Origin: Akkermansia sp.
GTDB lineage: Bacteria > Verrucomicrobiota > Verrucomicrobiia > Verrucomicrobiales > Akkermansiaceae
Assembly: GCA_017398355.1 (NCBI GenBank)
Contig: JAFQGD010000041.1
Coordinates: 1-49,940 of the forward strand
Reading direction: 5' to 3'
Length of the DNA stretch: 49,940 nucleotides
A program made the translations under genes and the position numbers. The notes under the pieces were generated by a model. The model made no database searches. It worked only from the letters and a program-made list of their open reading frames with translations, and was not told where the DNA came from. Every line of letters starts with the position of its first letter. Position 1 is the stretch's first letter. Shown here in pieces: positions 15,201 through 21,287 of the stretch.

Positions 15201-18200
15201 ACCATCCATATCATATTTCCCAGCACCTTTCAGAACAAAGGTGATGTTATCCGATACTGATACTTGATTTTCGTTCTTAACGGTCGCATTCGCCTTGAGC
15301 TCAAATGTGGTGGCCGCGCCCACCGTCATCGCGTCTTTGATGGTGAAAAGCGTTGTATTGGTACCATCACCAAAATGAACAGCCGCATCATTTCCCACTC
15401 TGGAAGAAGCGGAGAAAGACTGAACCGTAGCAGATGTTTGGAAATAAACATGATCATAGCTGGAGTTCAACACGATTCCGCCTGTAAATCCGCTCATATC
15501 ACCGGCGAAGTACCAATCGCCACGCTCTTGGATGGTAAGCGTACCGGCACCACTCAATGCACCGGTGAACTTCGTTTTCCATGTATTGTCCACCCCTGTA
15601 GAACCTAAGCTGTAGAACGCAGCACCCGAATCACCAATGATAATAGCGTTGGAAATATCCCCTGCCGGCACTCGGCTGAGCAAGCCGCCACCATTCACCT
15701 TGATTGTAGCATTGGAAAAAGTGCTGTCAGTATCAACAAAGCCTCCTGTGATTTCAAGGATACCATTAAAATTAGCCAGCTTAACTGTTGTGCGTTTATT
15801 ATTATTTTTCTCCGCTGCTAGGATGGATAACACGCCATCGGCACCAACGGTAAGAGCGGTCAAGTCAGCTTCATAAGTTATTGCCCCGGCACTATCGTTT
15901 GATTCAGCATCGCCGGCCAAACGATCCGTCAGTTTCAACGTGCCTTCTGTCACGGTCATCTTGGTTGCGATGGCTTGGGCGGAGGACATGGAAAGCGTAC
16001 CGGTGCCGGCCTTGGAAAGCTTGGCGGTCTCGCCATTCAATTCAACGCCGTTGGTTGCGGTAAAGGCTGCGGTAACCCCCTCGCCCACGCTCAGGGTGTA
16101 GGCATCGTACACGCGCATCCCGGCCACGGTGGTGTCGGCAGTCAGAACCAAGGTGCGGGTCACCCCCTCGGTTGCGGCCAGTTGCACATAGTCTGTGGCG
16201 GTGGGGGCAGCACCACCACTCCAGTTACCGGCAGTCGTCCAGTTGATGTCCGTATCTCCCTCCGCCCCGGTATCAGCCCAGGCAATAGCTGCATCCCCGG
16301 TGATGAGAGCTGTGCCATCGTCCTGCCAAGTGGCAGTCCAACCATTGCCGTATGTAAAGGTGCTGCCCGCAGTATAAGCCACCGTCCCTATATTGACGGT
16401 GGCACCCATGGAGCCTGTATCTGCCCCCAAACGCAGTGATTGCAGCTCGGACACGTCAATGGTACCGGAGTTGTCCACGGAACCCAGGGTGACAGCACCG
16501 CCAAGCTTGGCTTCAGCGTTGGCGGCCAAGGTGAGAGCCCCGCTCAGATTCAGCCCGGCTGCGGCCTCAAACTTGGCACCCTCATTCAGGGTGATAGCCG
16601 TACCGCTCACAGCGTTGGTGTACTTCACCGTACCGCCTGCTGCGGTTTGAGACACAGTATCATTTGTAAAGGTTTTCACCGTATCGCCCGATCCCAGGAT
16701 GGTGATAGTGCCCACATTCGGAGCATCTGCGGTGAGAGTCAGGATGGTATCCGCCGCTGCACCCAGCTTCACTGCCCCATTATAACGCATGGCATTGAGA
16801 ATGGTGGCTCCACCTGTGGTAAAAACAGTTGCGCCTGCTGCCAAATTGGTAGTGATGTAATCGGTATGGGTAGTACTATCACCATTAACCACCAAGGATG
16901 CACCTTCTTTAATATTGATGGTTGTGTCTTTATTACCGTGGTTGGTACGTGACATACCGGCATTAAGCTGCAGCACACCGCCATCTTCCACATGCAGCGT
17001 GCCTGAGCCATCGCGGTCAGAAATACCTGCATCCGACACAAGCAAACCATGAATATTGATGACATTACCAGCGGGCCAGTTAGACAGCATGAACGAACCC
17101 TTATCACCATCCGCACTCTGCGTGGTACCGGTGATGTGTAATACCGTATCAGCATTTACATTTAAGATTGTAGCCGTAGCGCCGAACCCAGAAAGACAAA
17201 TCCCCCCCAGCTCATAAATGCCACCGCCGGTCACAGAGAGAGAGCCACCCGTTACACGCAAACGGCGGTCATCATCCAAGGTTGCACCGGAGTTCACCGT
17301 CACCGTAGTGGTAGACCCGTTTGTCACCTGGATGTCACCTGTCTGGGTGATGTGCAGCTCACCGGCATCCACTGTAATATTCTTACCCAAAAGCCCATCT
17401 GCATTGGTCAAAGTCATCAGACCATCTCCCGTCTTGGTGAAGGTATCCCCGGTGTACACATTCAACGTATTGACCACCAGATTACCCGCAGAAGAGCCAA
17501 GCGCATTAGCTGTAACATTCGTCGTCAATGTCAGCGTGCCTGCACCGGATTTGGAGAGGCCGGCTGTTTCGCTCATGAGATGAATGCCATCCGTAGCAGT
17601 CAAGCTGTAGGAAGCACCGGCGCCCACGCTCAGGGTGTAGGCTCCGTATACGCGCAATTCCTGCACGGTGGTGTTGCTTGTGAGAGCGATGGTCTTGCCG
17701 GCATTATCCGCCGTGAGGCGCACCGCATCCGTAGCCGCCGGCACGGCGGAGGAGGACCAGTTGGTAGCCTCATTCCAGTTGATATTGTCATCTGCCCCGG
17801 CATCACTCCAATACACGGCTGCCTCAGAGAGTGTGGCGGTGCCGCTGGCGCTGTCATAGGTAGCCAACCAACCATTACCATAGGAGAAAGTATTGCCGTC
17901 CGACAGCCCCGTAAGGGTGCCCAAGCCGGTAATTGTAGCCCCCTGATAAGCCTGCTGATTGTTAATGGTCAGGCTGGTCATGTTGGTCACATCAATACCG
18001 GTGGCGGTGGTACTGTTGTTGACCAGCGAACCGAGGGTGATAGCCCCCTCAAAGATAGAAGATGCTCCCTTACCTACCGTGTAGGTACCGAGGATGGAGG
18101 CGTTGCTCAGGCCTTGATTACCACCGCTGATGGTCCAATTCACATTGGCAGCAGAGGTGCCGGAGAACGTACCGGCGGCATCCGTCAGCTCGATTTCACC

Positions 18201-19082
18201 CACGGTGGAGGTCGAGTTGTAGTACTCCACAAAGCCATGACCCTTAATCGCCTTGAGCATCACCTTGGACGCATTGAGCGCCAGGGTAACATCTTCCGTC
18301 TCTCCGAAATCAAGAACAGCATTCACCAAGGCGTTGGTGTTGGAAAGCACGAGCTGCAAGCCGTCTTTCGCGCCTACATTGGGTGTGCCGTTATCATCTA
18401 CAAGTTTGACCGTACCGCTGAATTTTTCATTCGCCTCCGTCAACTCAAAGACAGCACGTGAGTCATCTTTTTGTTCATGCGTCCCGTTGCCACGCACCAG
18501 TTCCAGCACCGCATTCTCATCACCCTCAATATGGGCAAGCGAAATACCCTTGGCATATTGGGTGCGAATGGACGAAGTGCCGGTAATGGTAATCGCCCCT
18601 GCAAAATAATACGAACCATCCTCAATACGAAGCTGTGCCTGATTGAGCGTGATAGCGGATTCAATAGCAACCTTATTGGTACTCCCCAGAGCTTTGTTTG
18701 TTCCGGTCCATGTCCACAGCTTGAGGGTATCCCCCGCATTCACCGTCACGGTGCCGAAATCCATACTCCTGTATTCTTCGTCAATTGAATCGAAAGCATT
18801 TGTACCGCCTTCTCCCACCTGCAGGGTGATGGCGTCTTCTGCTGTGGCATCCCCCACCGTCACGGTGTCACCAGCATGTGTTTCGGCAACAGCATTAGTC
18901 CAAATCTTGTCAGTTGTGTCAGTTGTTACCGCGACATCTGCCGCCTGTGCCACTTGCGAGAGGGAAACGTAGAACACGCCGCCGGCGAAAGCGCCTGTTG
19001 CCACGGTGGTGGTGAGCCCTGCTACAGAAGCAAAGCAAGCCAGAAGAGCACCACGGAGAGTCTTGGGGAGATGAAGTTTCAT
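291..19082 (-). CDS. Giant repetitive PEP-CTERM surface protein with autotransporter-type beta-strand repeats
   Basis: This is a secreted or surface-anchored repetitive protein of about 6,263 residues, probably an adhesin or surface-layer-like fibre. The start chosen is the ATG at 19082, which opens directly on a Sec signal peptide (MKLHLPK then a hydrophobic stretch ending AFA, or later VAQA); the open frame runs 15 codons further upstream. The body is rich in Gly, Thr, Ala, Val, Asn and Ser, with many 'GxGTLxL' strands typical of autotransporter-associated beta-strand repeats, for example 'VGQGTLIL' followed by 'YTGTTTIEEGTL'. Eight diverged modules share a Trp...Trp...Asn-Trp signature. 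The C-terminus has VPEP, a hydrophobic segment and a final Arg-rich tail, i.e. a PEP-CTERM sorting signal read by an exosortase. I see no C-terminal autotransporter barrel. The ligand and role are unknown. It is monocistronic, with its own promoter and terminator. Confidence 0.93.
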   Translation of the reverse strand: MKLHLPKTLRGALLACFASVAGLTTTVATGAFAGGVFYVSLSQVAQAADVAVTTDTTDKIWTNAVAETHAGDTVTVGDATAEDAITLQVGEGGTNAFDSIDEEYRSMDFGTVTVNAGDTLKLWTWTGTNKALGSTNKVAIESAITLNQAQLRIEDGSYYFAGAITITGTSSIRTQYAKGISLAHIEGDENAVLELVRGNGTHEQKDDSRAVFELTEANEKFSGTVKLVDDNGTPNVGAKDGLQLVLSNTNALVNAVLDFGETEDVTLALNASKVMLKAIKGHGFVEYYNSTSTVGEIELTDAAGTFSGTSAANVNWTISGGNQGLSNASILGTYTVGKGASSIFEGAITLGSLVNNSTTATGIDVTNMTSLTINNQQAYQGATITGLGTLTGLSDGNTFSYGNGWLATYDSASGTATLSEAAVYWSDAGADDNINWNEATNWSSSAVPAATDAVRLTADNAGKTIALTSNTTVQELRVYGAYTLSVGAGASYSLTATDGIHLMSETAGLSKSGAGTLTLTTNVTANALGSSAGNLVVNTLNVYTGDTFTKTGDGLMTLTNADGLLGKNITVDAGELHITQTGDIQVTNGSTTTVTVNSGATLDDDRRLRVTGGSLSVTGGGIYELGGICLSGFGATATILNVNADTVLHITGTTQSADGDKGSFMLSNWPAGNVINIHGLLVSDAGISDRDGSGTLHVEDGGVLQLNAGMSRTNHGNKDTTINIKEGASLVVNGDSTTHTDYITTNLAAGATVFTTGGATILNAMRYNGAVKLGAAADTILTLTADAPNVGTITILGSGDTVKTFTNDTVSQTAAGGTVKYTNAVSGTAITLNEGAKFEAAAGLNLSGALTLAANAEAKLGGAVTLGSVDNSGTIDVSELQSLRLGADTGSMGATVNIGTVAYTAGSTFTYGNGWTATWQDDGTALITGDAAIAWADTGAEGDTDINWTTAGNWSGGAAPTATDYVQLAATEGVTRTLVLTADTTVAGMRVYDAYTLSVGEGVTAAFTATNGVELNGETAKLSKAGTGTLSMSSAQAIATKMTVTEGTLKLTDRLAGDAESNDSAGAITYEADLTALTVGADGVLSILAAEKNNNKRTTVKLANFNGILEITGGFVDTDSTFSNATIKVNGGGLLSRVPAGDISNAIIIGDSGAAFYSLGSTGVDNTWKTKFTGALSGAGTLTIQERGDWYFAGDMSGFTGGIVLNSSYDHVYFQTSATVQSFSASSRVGNDAAVHFGDGTNTTLFTIKDAMTVGAATTFELKANATVKNENQVSVSDNITFVLKGAGKYDMDGWLNMGSGAKVELKDTVTLNLADTTQTVSSGEIALAAGATVNDSRALTIDGAYTISGAGTYKQLGSLALTTNGALTLSGVVSIASLAGHNAGTITLADTLTSLRLDDFVIGTNYVIGNVADGGAKDWNTLLGYDAKQYSIAYADGVLASEYLGDIVWASPADEDIAWGGTDNWQVAENAVSVAANDAVILPTPMDGLSSTIAITADTTVAKVTVQDAYAFSVAEGASYSFDAGSIVLEQGGSLGKVGAGTLSMSLADAVAAQMTVTAGTLRISDTISGDDTNVGDTNAALDVVSYDTVMTALSGSGTLAVTLSGGKDSNVRSTLKLADAFTGTLEVQGGNLDRLSDLGGTTLVRLNNGGLYSREPLAGNHQFTQAIEVQGTSWLRHQGGNGKDTTYYTELTGAISGSGTLQVYEVGDWYFSGNMSQFTGGIDVVEQANVYIKSDATALTSLKAAGGSLLNVSNNATLTTAATSTTGSSGTASLETESGSSLNLGAVTIANGTTLALSGAGTMSLTTLSMGNNATLQLAAGAAATITTATEAQTYNNHPNSRTGVRELKGTDFVISVGQGATLQDKGAWELSNGADMTVSGGGVYEVAALALGAYCNTSPLSSSSITVETGTTLHITGTNTSGSKFGDAFSLGHWDPDNTVTVKGLLALESGLTTFGTNSGYKGIATINVADGGKIAFNNGFYANVSNNASYANNSAYNPTQANLTTPLANNSHVILNVAGGAVLEVSGQKTDGANGVVVNIANEAIVMGGNANDTTESKLANNLVFARGAYVGAKAGTTFTLAPESGSMSLEWLDIIGTADTEGQAQGSGGKVVFDSAVTVAFAVKVLEGASAEFKKGLTNQDNMYGGLTNAGLLTLGGVVQVTSLSNSGSIDLAAATSLALGDFSMTEGATYNVGTLTGLSDTHTIGSLLGAGVGHTVTYDGKSIISVDSHLVWDAQAATEGDNVWNATNTNWQYDAAESTFKTDQKVIFAALDGVNTTVELGENVTADSILLTGAYNFSVAEGSSYSLATTQGIAKEGNGSFTKVGSGTLIMSNADALAAGVHITGGALQLSDTQGNTVNSDSILQGASNTSAWQESGLLVDLSGISAGADGTLQLTLAGQTWPGNDSTRLQLAESFAGKVEVLGGQLGHASSLGGATQVILNGGGIVFNNDGDEANNNSTVFATPVHVASGSTGALRAWGSYSNLAAAVSSLTGDETATLQKYDEGVIRLDELSGFAGQVEIHQGKLILNDTTGSATLSSLTMAAGTALVLEAGQKLTVKNLVEGAYIDLNGASSLTINAVNSNGVLDFEGDAAAGASFAVAQGDTYTLAHDGLTLGTLTNAGAGTLKLQGAVSLGDLYNASGILDLSDVTALSISNMQYAIGAEYHVGQFTGVGTDAFLALIGNGGNSFLSASYDDATGMVSFNASTYWKDDGADGNNVWADASNWSTGDLEGFSLANTTVKLGDEAAGRNILLQSNVEATTTVHVAEAYTFSVAADESYAFNGTLQYAGDHVQALTKAGEGTLTVNLAQATANGGMHIEEGRLVVLGDQVDGNYGKTVNGGFTYNGPHDLSAISAGANGILSVKLYGNMANTSFDSSALTLADDFTGTLEVTHGYLMMHYNDTMKTTLGGTSKIRLDGGGVALYQNDVVSLPVEVGANGAWLMGRSTGNVYDGTVTGAGNLTLVTATQGTDDLTFSGSINLGDYISGQDENGDDIIAKSNLVKRGGATAYISGADNNINISGGVIAEAGQLVFQNQQTLHSLTVNGSSTVTLEKNATIGSLTVNGSSTVTLEKNATIGSLTLNTGTLVIGTDDAAAEVSFTDTAARTGNNNTTRKVTLKSGSAVTDAAYWQLTGGSLTLEGAGTYTTAGIGLSANAANATTLNVEQGVHLHVTGTANDAGKNTGAFSLAHWDSQNTVNVRGVLELESGISTYSGYISAATINVESGGKLAFNNGLTAAGKDNAVTINVAGGATLQVSGTDTSGTNLVYVNVAREARIMGGAEDATLANDLVIDQGFYVGAAAGNTLTLAPESGTLDADCTWIDVLGTADDAGGTVVFDVDSLRLNALNVHAGGKAVITSAADLHDGNGYGAVIANGTLSFDGAGTITLNEAIQLGGTGTVEFRNTDSTKLVLSDSLLTENNPGLSMTWTLINVAEGGTLTGWDKATLDYHHFLLNGEELSLGDWDGYTLDNGKLTLHMLVRYWDATAAGAVWNTTDANWRPTASSTDTNLFETNSRVIFTDTDDAGNALQNAVAVADDGVHAKSIVINGSGYSFSRGAVLVDQSIAATQNATFDSSLVIGSSTQELQMDVSEGATLSVGALETLSEVKNGVSVYLQTGGSFRKTGAGTLSITGDVQGIVNSAVVEGGILQLADAASLSVGSNSITGGSLQNVGLYAAGSVKDGTSTSGQAVNATNVISSADGENMGVLTAVNLNAGSASAYASIQNVVFAGTSTLSGYITFEKTKHQRQMAVATGGSLKVENLTFDLHGLSAGTKVLIENTAVGDAAEAYKGTITDWDSITLTYSGVAVNAASVDKTVAGVVTIMEDGGDLYWDGLSEGVAAANWNTSSANWSATAGTDGSSVYYALSDTYFGATPQGAAKGINVAQDMVANRIYITEGGYSFAGYRVATLSDMKLSHTSGAVAFNNELVVQGALTAIGGGDLSFGGTTTVVKNAKLNTKSLSVTGNMTVLGDLAITSGSTDAGGAGSFTLGTGVTLSAANISLHVDAGAATDSDFSAIKATMHGNISTAGELSITGTAAKNFNGVVNAGDISVDTGSDNAVTFNTVTADTLTVEEGSTVNLKSGGAISLNSGIGTINLAGTLGFATFAVDYRKYNIITTSENANVTFESITKVYLDSLSGQQIDTDAEGNAIYGSISFADGYRTLSIGSLSTVQNLHVGQAEYGATLNNATGAIHGNLSVAAGAGLTVNSDNIMANGRGTWEIAGPLKLGATTQTLAGNTLLLSGAAISGNANAAGLVYTEDATLRYTAINSISANMNVTAGKTLTISAGMLNMDSLEISGNVSGSGDINLKGNGTVILSGANDYTGAVTVEDLVTLQVANTQALSHATLNLEADGILLADMAALGAPAEVGMLNLVASEPVTLDAETRTAGILQLHALAATDVASAADAAYKVGGMSVSNAQTLDLLLSFGEGESLQTMKTYNLFAADESYSLADIAEALNMELYVAVSSSREHVARNQYKVLYDEATNVISIRTMLGNIWSGGADTDGDGIWSTTNTDKNWSNKDYNESTGFNSAIFVDLEGHDEEEATVTIQGTVTPGDIYFEADKTYYNLTATDGDALLADGTNIHKAGAAMVDLSLANNGTMEHAVGNVDLQAGTITLSKDLAVGGEVIVAQNAHLWGFATAGGKLITAGYTATGDFSGVTLGQDTISGLGDAKGLIASTDICTQVAIVGGADAPVLLENVTLASSGSNDKLTNVAIGENVDVTGYYTLSGHVHFRDTLANTGTVNLDSAMTAEIGKLAYTFTVNDAGASEYVYQLVQGGQINGMSDLTVQDVYINGVNLSTGLADGVATVFTGSDGSLRLSIGNVTATDGNGQVTAVDGSVGMPKWDERWNNGNQPGLSRRYAGTVSSAVVTFAEGITADTDHYYYSSVVNANNANAVNGEQQEIVVTLSAAATGAIAAGGATAGDASMEMWMYDRSGFDTVIAGRYFETLNSTYRQGGDTHLLINTDTRHTNLKTWVVGGSWLAGQDGASYVTVQAGNILNLVGATYGANQEGASTVYIDGGRIYELFAGGFDASKNASYYGDVKSVNLTITGGELGGQTPEGTPDALAGNKSVYGGSYHGTVHGDVNVTVDGTATITNLVGGGYAGTVEGAITLNLMNGTATTVNAAGIGNSTAQGNVTVNLYDAFNATSIYGGKQNGSGATVQGASTLAFVEEGVSYDMTGKTLKGFDTISLADGATVKVSTDSGFATDNETGVLTVSGAGVLNLTGNTDIARDITLIDGATLWFNSDYAGNGIHGEGARRTLTATAGTTIDVTGQPTNDGDGLCVWLDLAGHGVDGKGALCKGLQDAETSPSGKVALPRVTLSDSASVNAEDNIYFIECMNAESDLYLNGHTLTKIGDKDLVLYNSTVKDNTDANAVVDGTIFVKEGTLGVGHGMRAGKTNVVLSEGTSLDILSVSDDGAIIGALSGSGTANLAHELTITTNDIGSYDVESDFMDATEKYNQYSAGAGFNYGVYSGMMTGTGALYVAGDGTQYLSGDASNYTGGTRLYDSATLYLMGSTEGSMTKGSTTASGGVVGTGAIAWESDKATLYLGNGVQVFNNGTTNVANSTMVIGVEAAPKGDKLTNYVGANSKGADGALVYISIDGVEYVEVATHNLSSISCNGIYADGTTYMADTLIDRNKMLLVSKAVWDADTATVSGFSAGGYNTATYSGVLSGNANLTKVGQGTLILDQTNTYTGTTTIEEGTLVLKGWAQIGGSKTSAALDVQQKTGSSLMLAYDGTYGDEITQITNDISINGTGDVRWITEAATGKDTAALISTIGSGVSFALRGDISGDGNVLHAGAGTLVLSGDSTYTGGTHATTGVVEVQSAAGLGSGKVDIDDTADLHATVEAGTTASRLTTAIEAADSSIEGDVVINGTAGTERVLSMNTNGYASASTTLNDSGTLLVNGAAVKAETALLKGTGTLAVSDATGQGATAQADALMDFTGDFVVEGDNAGIAAKQGNFNGGSMSISGQNAKVSLAGSANIAYGEKLELKSTGSTASADDNTAAALSAAGVSVAAGGTLSVSNSATVYSYNLSGLQQVASAAVNEMLGSGTAGSNLAMGANTTTDYTYHFDRDRALNAQTAGMVEGGLTLNSDSRYEEYHANINLAGGALTLNTSGGKITLDLLTNGNVQTFADGGTSQIVLFSGVSSLTLDGTAYGEANAIMMMAAADGEAAVASNNIYSTLASDYFTGWNITNETYLVYDAGARVVYLDKAVPEPTTTTLSLLSLAALVARRRRK
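9817..9930 (-). repeat. 57-bp perfect-period tandem duplication inside the giant gene
   Basis: Two adjacent 57-bp copies (9817-9873 and 9874-9930) differ at one visible base. They encode two 19-residue copies containing 'GSSTVTLEKNATIGSLTVN'. The near identity contrasts with the strong divergence of the other repeats in the gene, so this looks like a recent in-frame slippage or recombination event. Confidence 0.95.
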
Positions 19083-19175
19083 GGGGTGATGATGTTGTTT
19101 GTTTGAAAGCTGGCGTTTCGCGCTCACACGTGTATCACACGCGCTACACGCGAAAGAAATTATGATTCAAGCAGC

Positions 19176-19203
19176 ATTCTAACATTCACCACCCGCAAGT
19201 CAA
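19176..19203 (-). promoter_or_regulatory. Promoter of the giant PEP-CTERM gene
   Basis: On the minus strand, -35 TTGACT (19198-19203), a 16-bp spacer and -10 TAGAAT (19176-19181). The predicted transcript has a leader of roughly 85 nt before the ATG at 19082. No Shine-Dalgarno sequence is visible in front of that ATG. Confidence 0.75.
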
Positions 19204-19337
19204 TCCAAAAAGTCAAAAAAGCAGAAAAATTGTAGATTTTCCCCAGCTCGGCAGCAGGAAAGCGGGAGTTGCAAGTATCCCCCCATGAAATGACTGTCAT
19301 ATTTCTCACCAAGGAGGAACACCCCGCAGGATTCTCC

Positions 19338-19366
19338 TTGCTAGAGCATCATCAATTTGCTAAGAT
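19338..19366 (+). promoter_or_regulatory. Promoter of the TolC-like lipoprotein gene (leaderless type)
   Basis: -35 TTGCTA (19338-19343), 17-bp spacer, -10 TAAGAT (19361-19366), then 8 nt to the GTG start at 19375. The -35 lies partly in the right arm of a 7-bp hairpin (CAAGGAG 19310-19316 with CTCCTTG 19334-19340), and a short palindrome ATGACTGTCAT sits upstream at 19290-19300. Both could be regulatory. Confidence 0.65.
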
Positions 19367-19374
19367 GCCGCGCA

Positions 19375-20598
19375 GTGAAACGCAATGTAGCCATTTTGGC
19401 CCTGGGTGCCTTATTGACCGGATGTAGTCTGCAAGACCACATCGATTCGGCATCTGAAAAAATCGAGGCGGACTACATGAGCGTGAAAGTGTGGGACGAA
19501 CTACCGCTGCGCGTCATCTCTTGGGAACAGGCTGTAGCGATGATGAAGAAAAACAACGCTGATTTATTGGATGCCGAAAGCAGCATACGCAAAGCTGAAC
19601 GCGAGGCGACCAGCGTGTACACGGACATGATTCCCGGCCTATCATACTACAGCTACTTCACACGTAGCATCAATGGCTTATCTGACGCCATATCACCGGA
19701 TGACATTTCTACCCGCATTAACATGACCTTTTCGGTACCCACCCTCACGCAGGTGCCTTACCGAGTCTATGCAGCCAAGGCCCGCGCCTTTGCCGCCATC
19801 AAAGCGAAGGAAGGCAAACAACGCGAGTTGGAATCCCGCCTGTACAAAATCGTGCGTCTGCACGATATCGAAGCAAGAATCAAAGCGCACGAAGCTAAAC
19901 AGCCCAACCAAAAATCCGAATCCCCGGCATACATAGCAAACGAGGAAACGGACAAACACTGGAAAAGCGTAGCCGAAATACTGGGCAACTACGAAGCGCG
20001 CTGGCAGATATTGCCATCATCTGCCCCGCGTGTAAGGTGGTCCGACTATTGGCACAAACTCGACAAATTGGATCCCTTAGTAGTATGTCATTTTGCGCTT
20101 AAATTGGAACAAGCGCGCATGGCACAATACAGTGTCGCTTTGAGCTACCTTCCCACCATCAACACAAGCCTGTATAGCCCATCTCTTTTCTCCTCCTCCG
20201 GGGGCACCTACGAGGGCACTTTTCTGGACGGCGAAGACACACGCATCAACTTAAGCATCAGCTATTCACTTGACACACAGCTGCGCACTTGGAACCAGTA
20301 CGAAAATAGCAAGGACCGCTTTGAATCCACCAAGAGAAAAGTGGCCGTAGACATGATAGACCACAAAAACAAAATGCACAAATTGCGCGAAAGTATCCGA
20401 CTTTACAATAATTGGCGCAAATATATGCAAAAACGCATGGATTTTGTGCGGTCGACCCCCGTCTCTACTTCCACCGAATTCTTAGCCAAAGAAAAGGCTT
20501 TGCACGAGATGCAATTAGAGCTTCTCAATCAGGAGAAAGCGTCCGTAGACTCTGAGGCTGCTGTCGTGTTGGAATACGGCATGCCAGCCAAGTCCTAA
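19375..20598 (+). CDS. TolC-like outer-membrane efflux family lipoprotein
   Basis: A 407-residue protein whose N-terminus is a lipoprotein signal peptide (MKRNVAILALGALLTGC, lipobox LTGC, Cys17), so the mature protein is probably anchored in the outer membrane. The rest has long charged helices alternating with 'SYYSYFTRS'-like and 'RINLSISYSLDTQLR'-like beta segments, the usual layout of outer membrane efflux proteins (TolC/OEP family), in a shortened form. I chose the GTG at 19375 over the upstream TTG at 19357 because the signal peptide begins there and a promoter ends 8 nt before it. No membrane-fusion or inner-membrane pump gene is adjacent, so its partner is unknown. The family assignment rests on pattern only. 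Confidence 0.75.
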   Translation: MKRNVAILALGALLTGCSLQDHIDSASEKIEADYMSVKVWDELPLRVISWEQAVAMMKKNNADLLDAESSIRKAEREATSVYTDMIPGLSYYSYFTRSINGLSDAISPDDISTRINMTFSVPTLTQVPYRVYAAKARAFAAIKAKEGKQRELESRLYKIVRLHDIEARIKAHEAKQPNQKSESPAYIANEETDKHWKSVAEILGNYEARWQILPSSAPRVRWSDYWHKLDKLDPLVVCHFALKLEQARMAQYSVALSYLPTINTSLYSPSLFSSSGGTYEGTFLDGEDTRINLSISYSLDTQLRTWNQYENSKDRFESTKRKVAVDMIDHKNKMHKLRESIRLYNNWRKYMQKRMDFVRSTPVSTSTEFLAKEKALHEMQLELLNQEKASVDSEAAVVLEYGMPAKS

Positions 20599-20717
20599 CA
20601 CCGTTATCATCTCCCGTTCCGGCATCTTTCATATCTCTATTTTTATAAGGTATTATCCTCCCCCATCTCCGGGCAAGAAAAGCTCTCATTTCTCTCCTTG
20701 GAACAACAATATAAAAC

Positions 20718-20751
20718 GCATCTTCCGCCCCAACTCGGGAGCGGAAGATGC
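20718..20751 (-). terminator. Terminator of rpsP
   Basis: A perfect 11-bp stem (GCATCTTCCGC at 20718-20728 with its complement at 20741-20751) and a 12-nt loop. On the minus strand it is followed by a T-rich stretch (GTTTTATATTG). The TolC-like gene converges from the other side; the plus-strand flank is not T-rich, so I assign the terminator to rpsP. Confidence 0.85.
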
Positions 20752-20811
20752 AATAAAGAAACAACCAGAAAAGGTTATATCAAGATAGTGGCGCTATTCA
20801 GCTACAAAGGC

Positions 20812-21057
20812 TTAAGCCTGAGCTGCGCGAGCCTTCTTGATCATGGAAGCCACAGTCTCAGAAGGCTGAGCACCGTTGCCAATCCACTTGTCTACCTTCT
20901 CAAGGTCGATGGTGTAATTAACACCCTCGGCCATGGGGTTGTAGGTACCCACTTGGTCAATGAAATCGCCATCGCGACGAGCACGGCTATCAACGACTAC
21001 GATTTTGTAATAAGGACGGTCCTTGGACCCCTGACGGTTGAGACGAATTGCTACCAT
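20812..21057 (-). CDS. rpsP: 30S ribosomal protein S16
   Basis: 81 residues beginning [20 protein letters not shown], the classic S16 N-terminus, with the following '[19 protein letters not shown]' motif. S16 is a small-subunit assembly protein. The ATG at 21057 is chosen because the conserved sequence starts exactly there; the frame extends 29 codons upstream without family similarity. It is monocistronic here: its usual neighbours rimM, trmD and rplS are not in view. No Shine-Dalgarno sequence is seen before the start. Confidence 0.98.
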   Translation of the reverse strand: MVAIRLNRQGSKDRPYYKIVVVDSRARRDGDFIDQVGTYNPMAEGVNYTIDLEKVDKWIGNGAQPSETVASMIKKARAAQA

Positions 21058-21122
21058 ATTTCGAGTAAAATTGAGAATGATTGGTTGTTTCACCCACACA
21101 GCAAATAGCAGTGCGGGACAGC

Positions 21123-21151
21123 AAATTAGCACAGAGGAGCGCATTTGTCAA
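21123..21151 (-). promoter_or_regulatory. Promoter of rpsP
   Basis: Minus strand: consensus -35 TTGACA (21146-21151), 17-bp spacer, -10 TAATTT (21123-21128). The predicted leader is about 60 nt. Confidence 0.8.
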
Positions 21152-21252
21152 GAATAAAGGCGAAAAATTACATTTTAAATTTTAATTTTGAGCAAAGAGA
21201 GCAGAAAGGGAGGCAAGCCGCAGCAGAGATGAGGGGGTGAATTATTTTTTCA

Positions 21253-21280
21253 TTGCAAGGGCATGCAGAAAGTGTAAAAT
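21253..21280 (+). promoter_or_regulatory. Promoter of the unknown lipoprotein gene (leaderless type)
   Basis: -35 TTGCAA (21253-21258), 16-bp spacer, -10 TAAAAT (21275-21280), followed by 7 nt and the ATG at 21288. Transcription would begin at or within a base or two of the start codon. Confidence 0.65.
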
Positions 21281-21287
21281 GAGAGGC

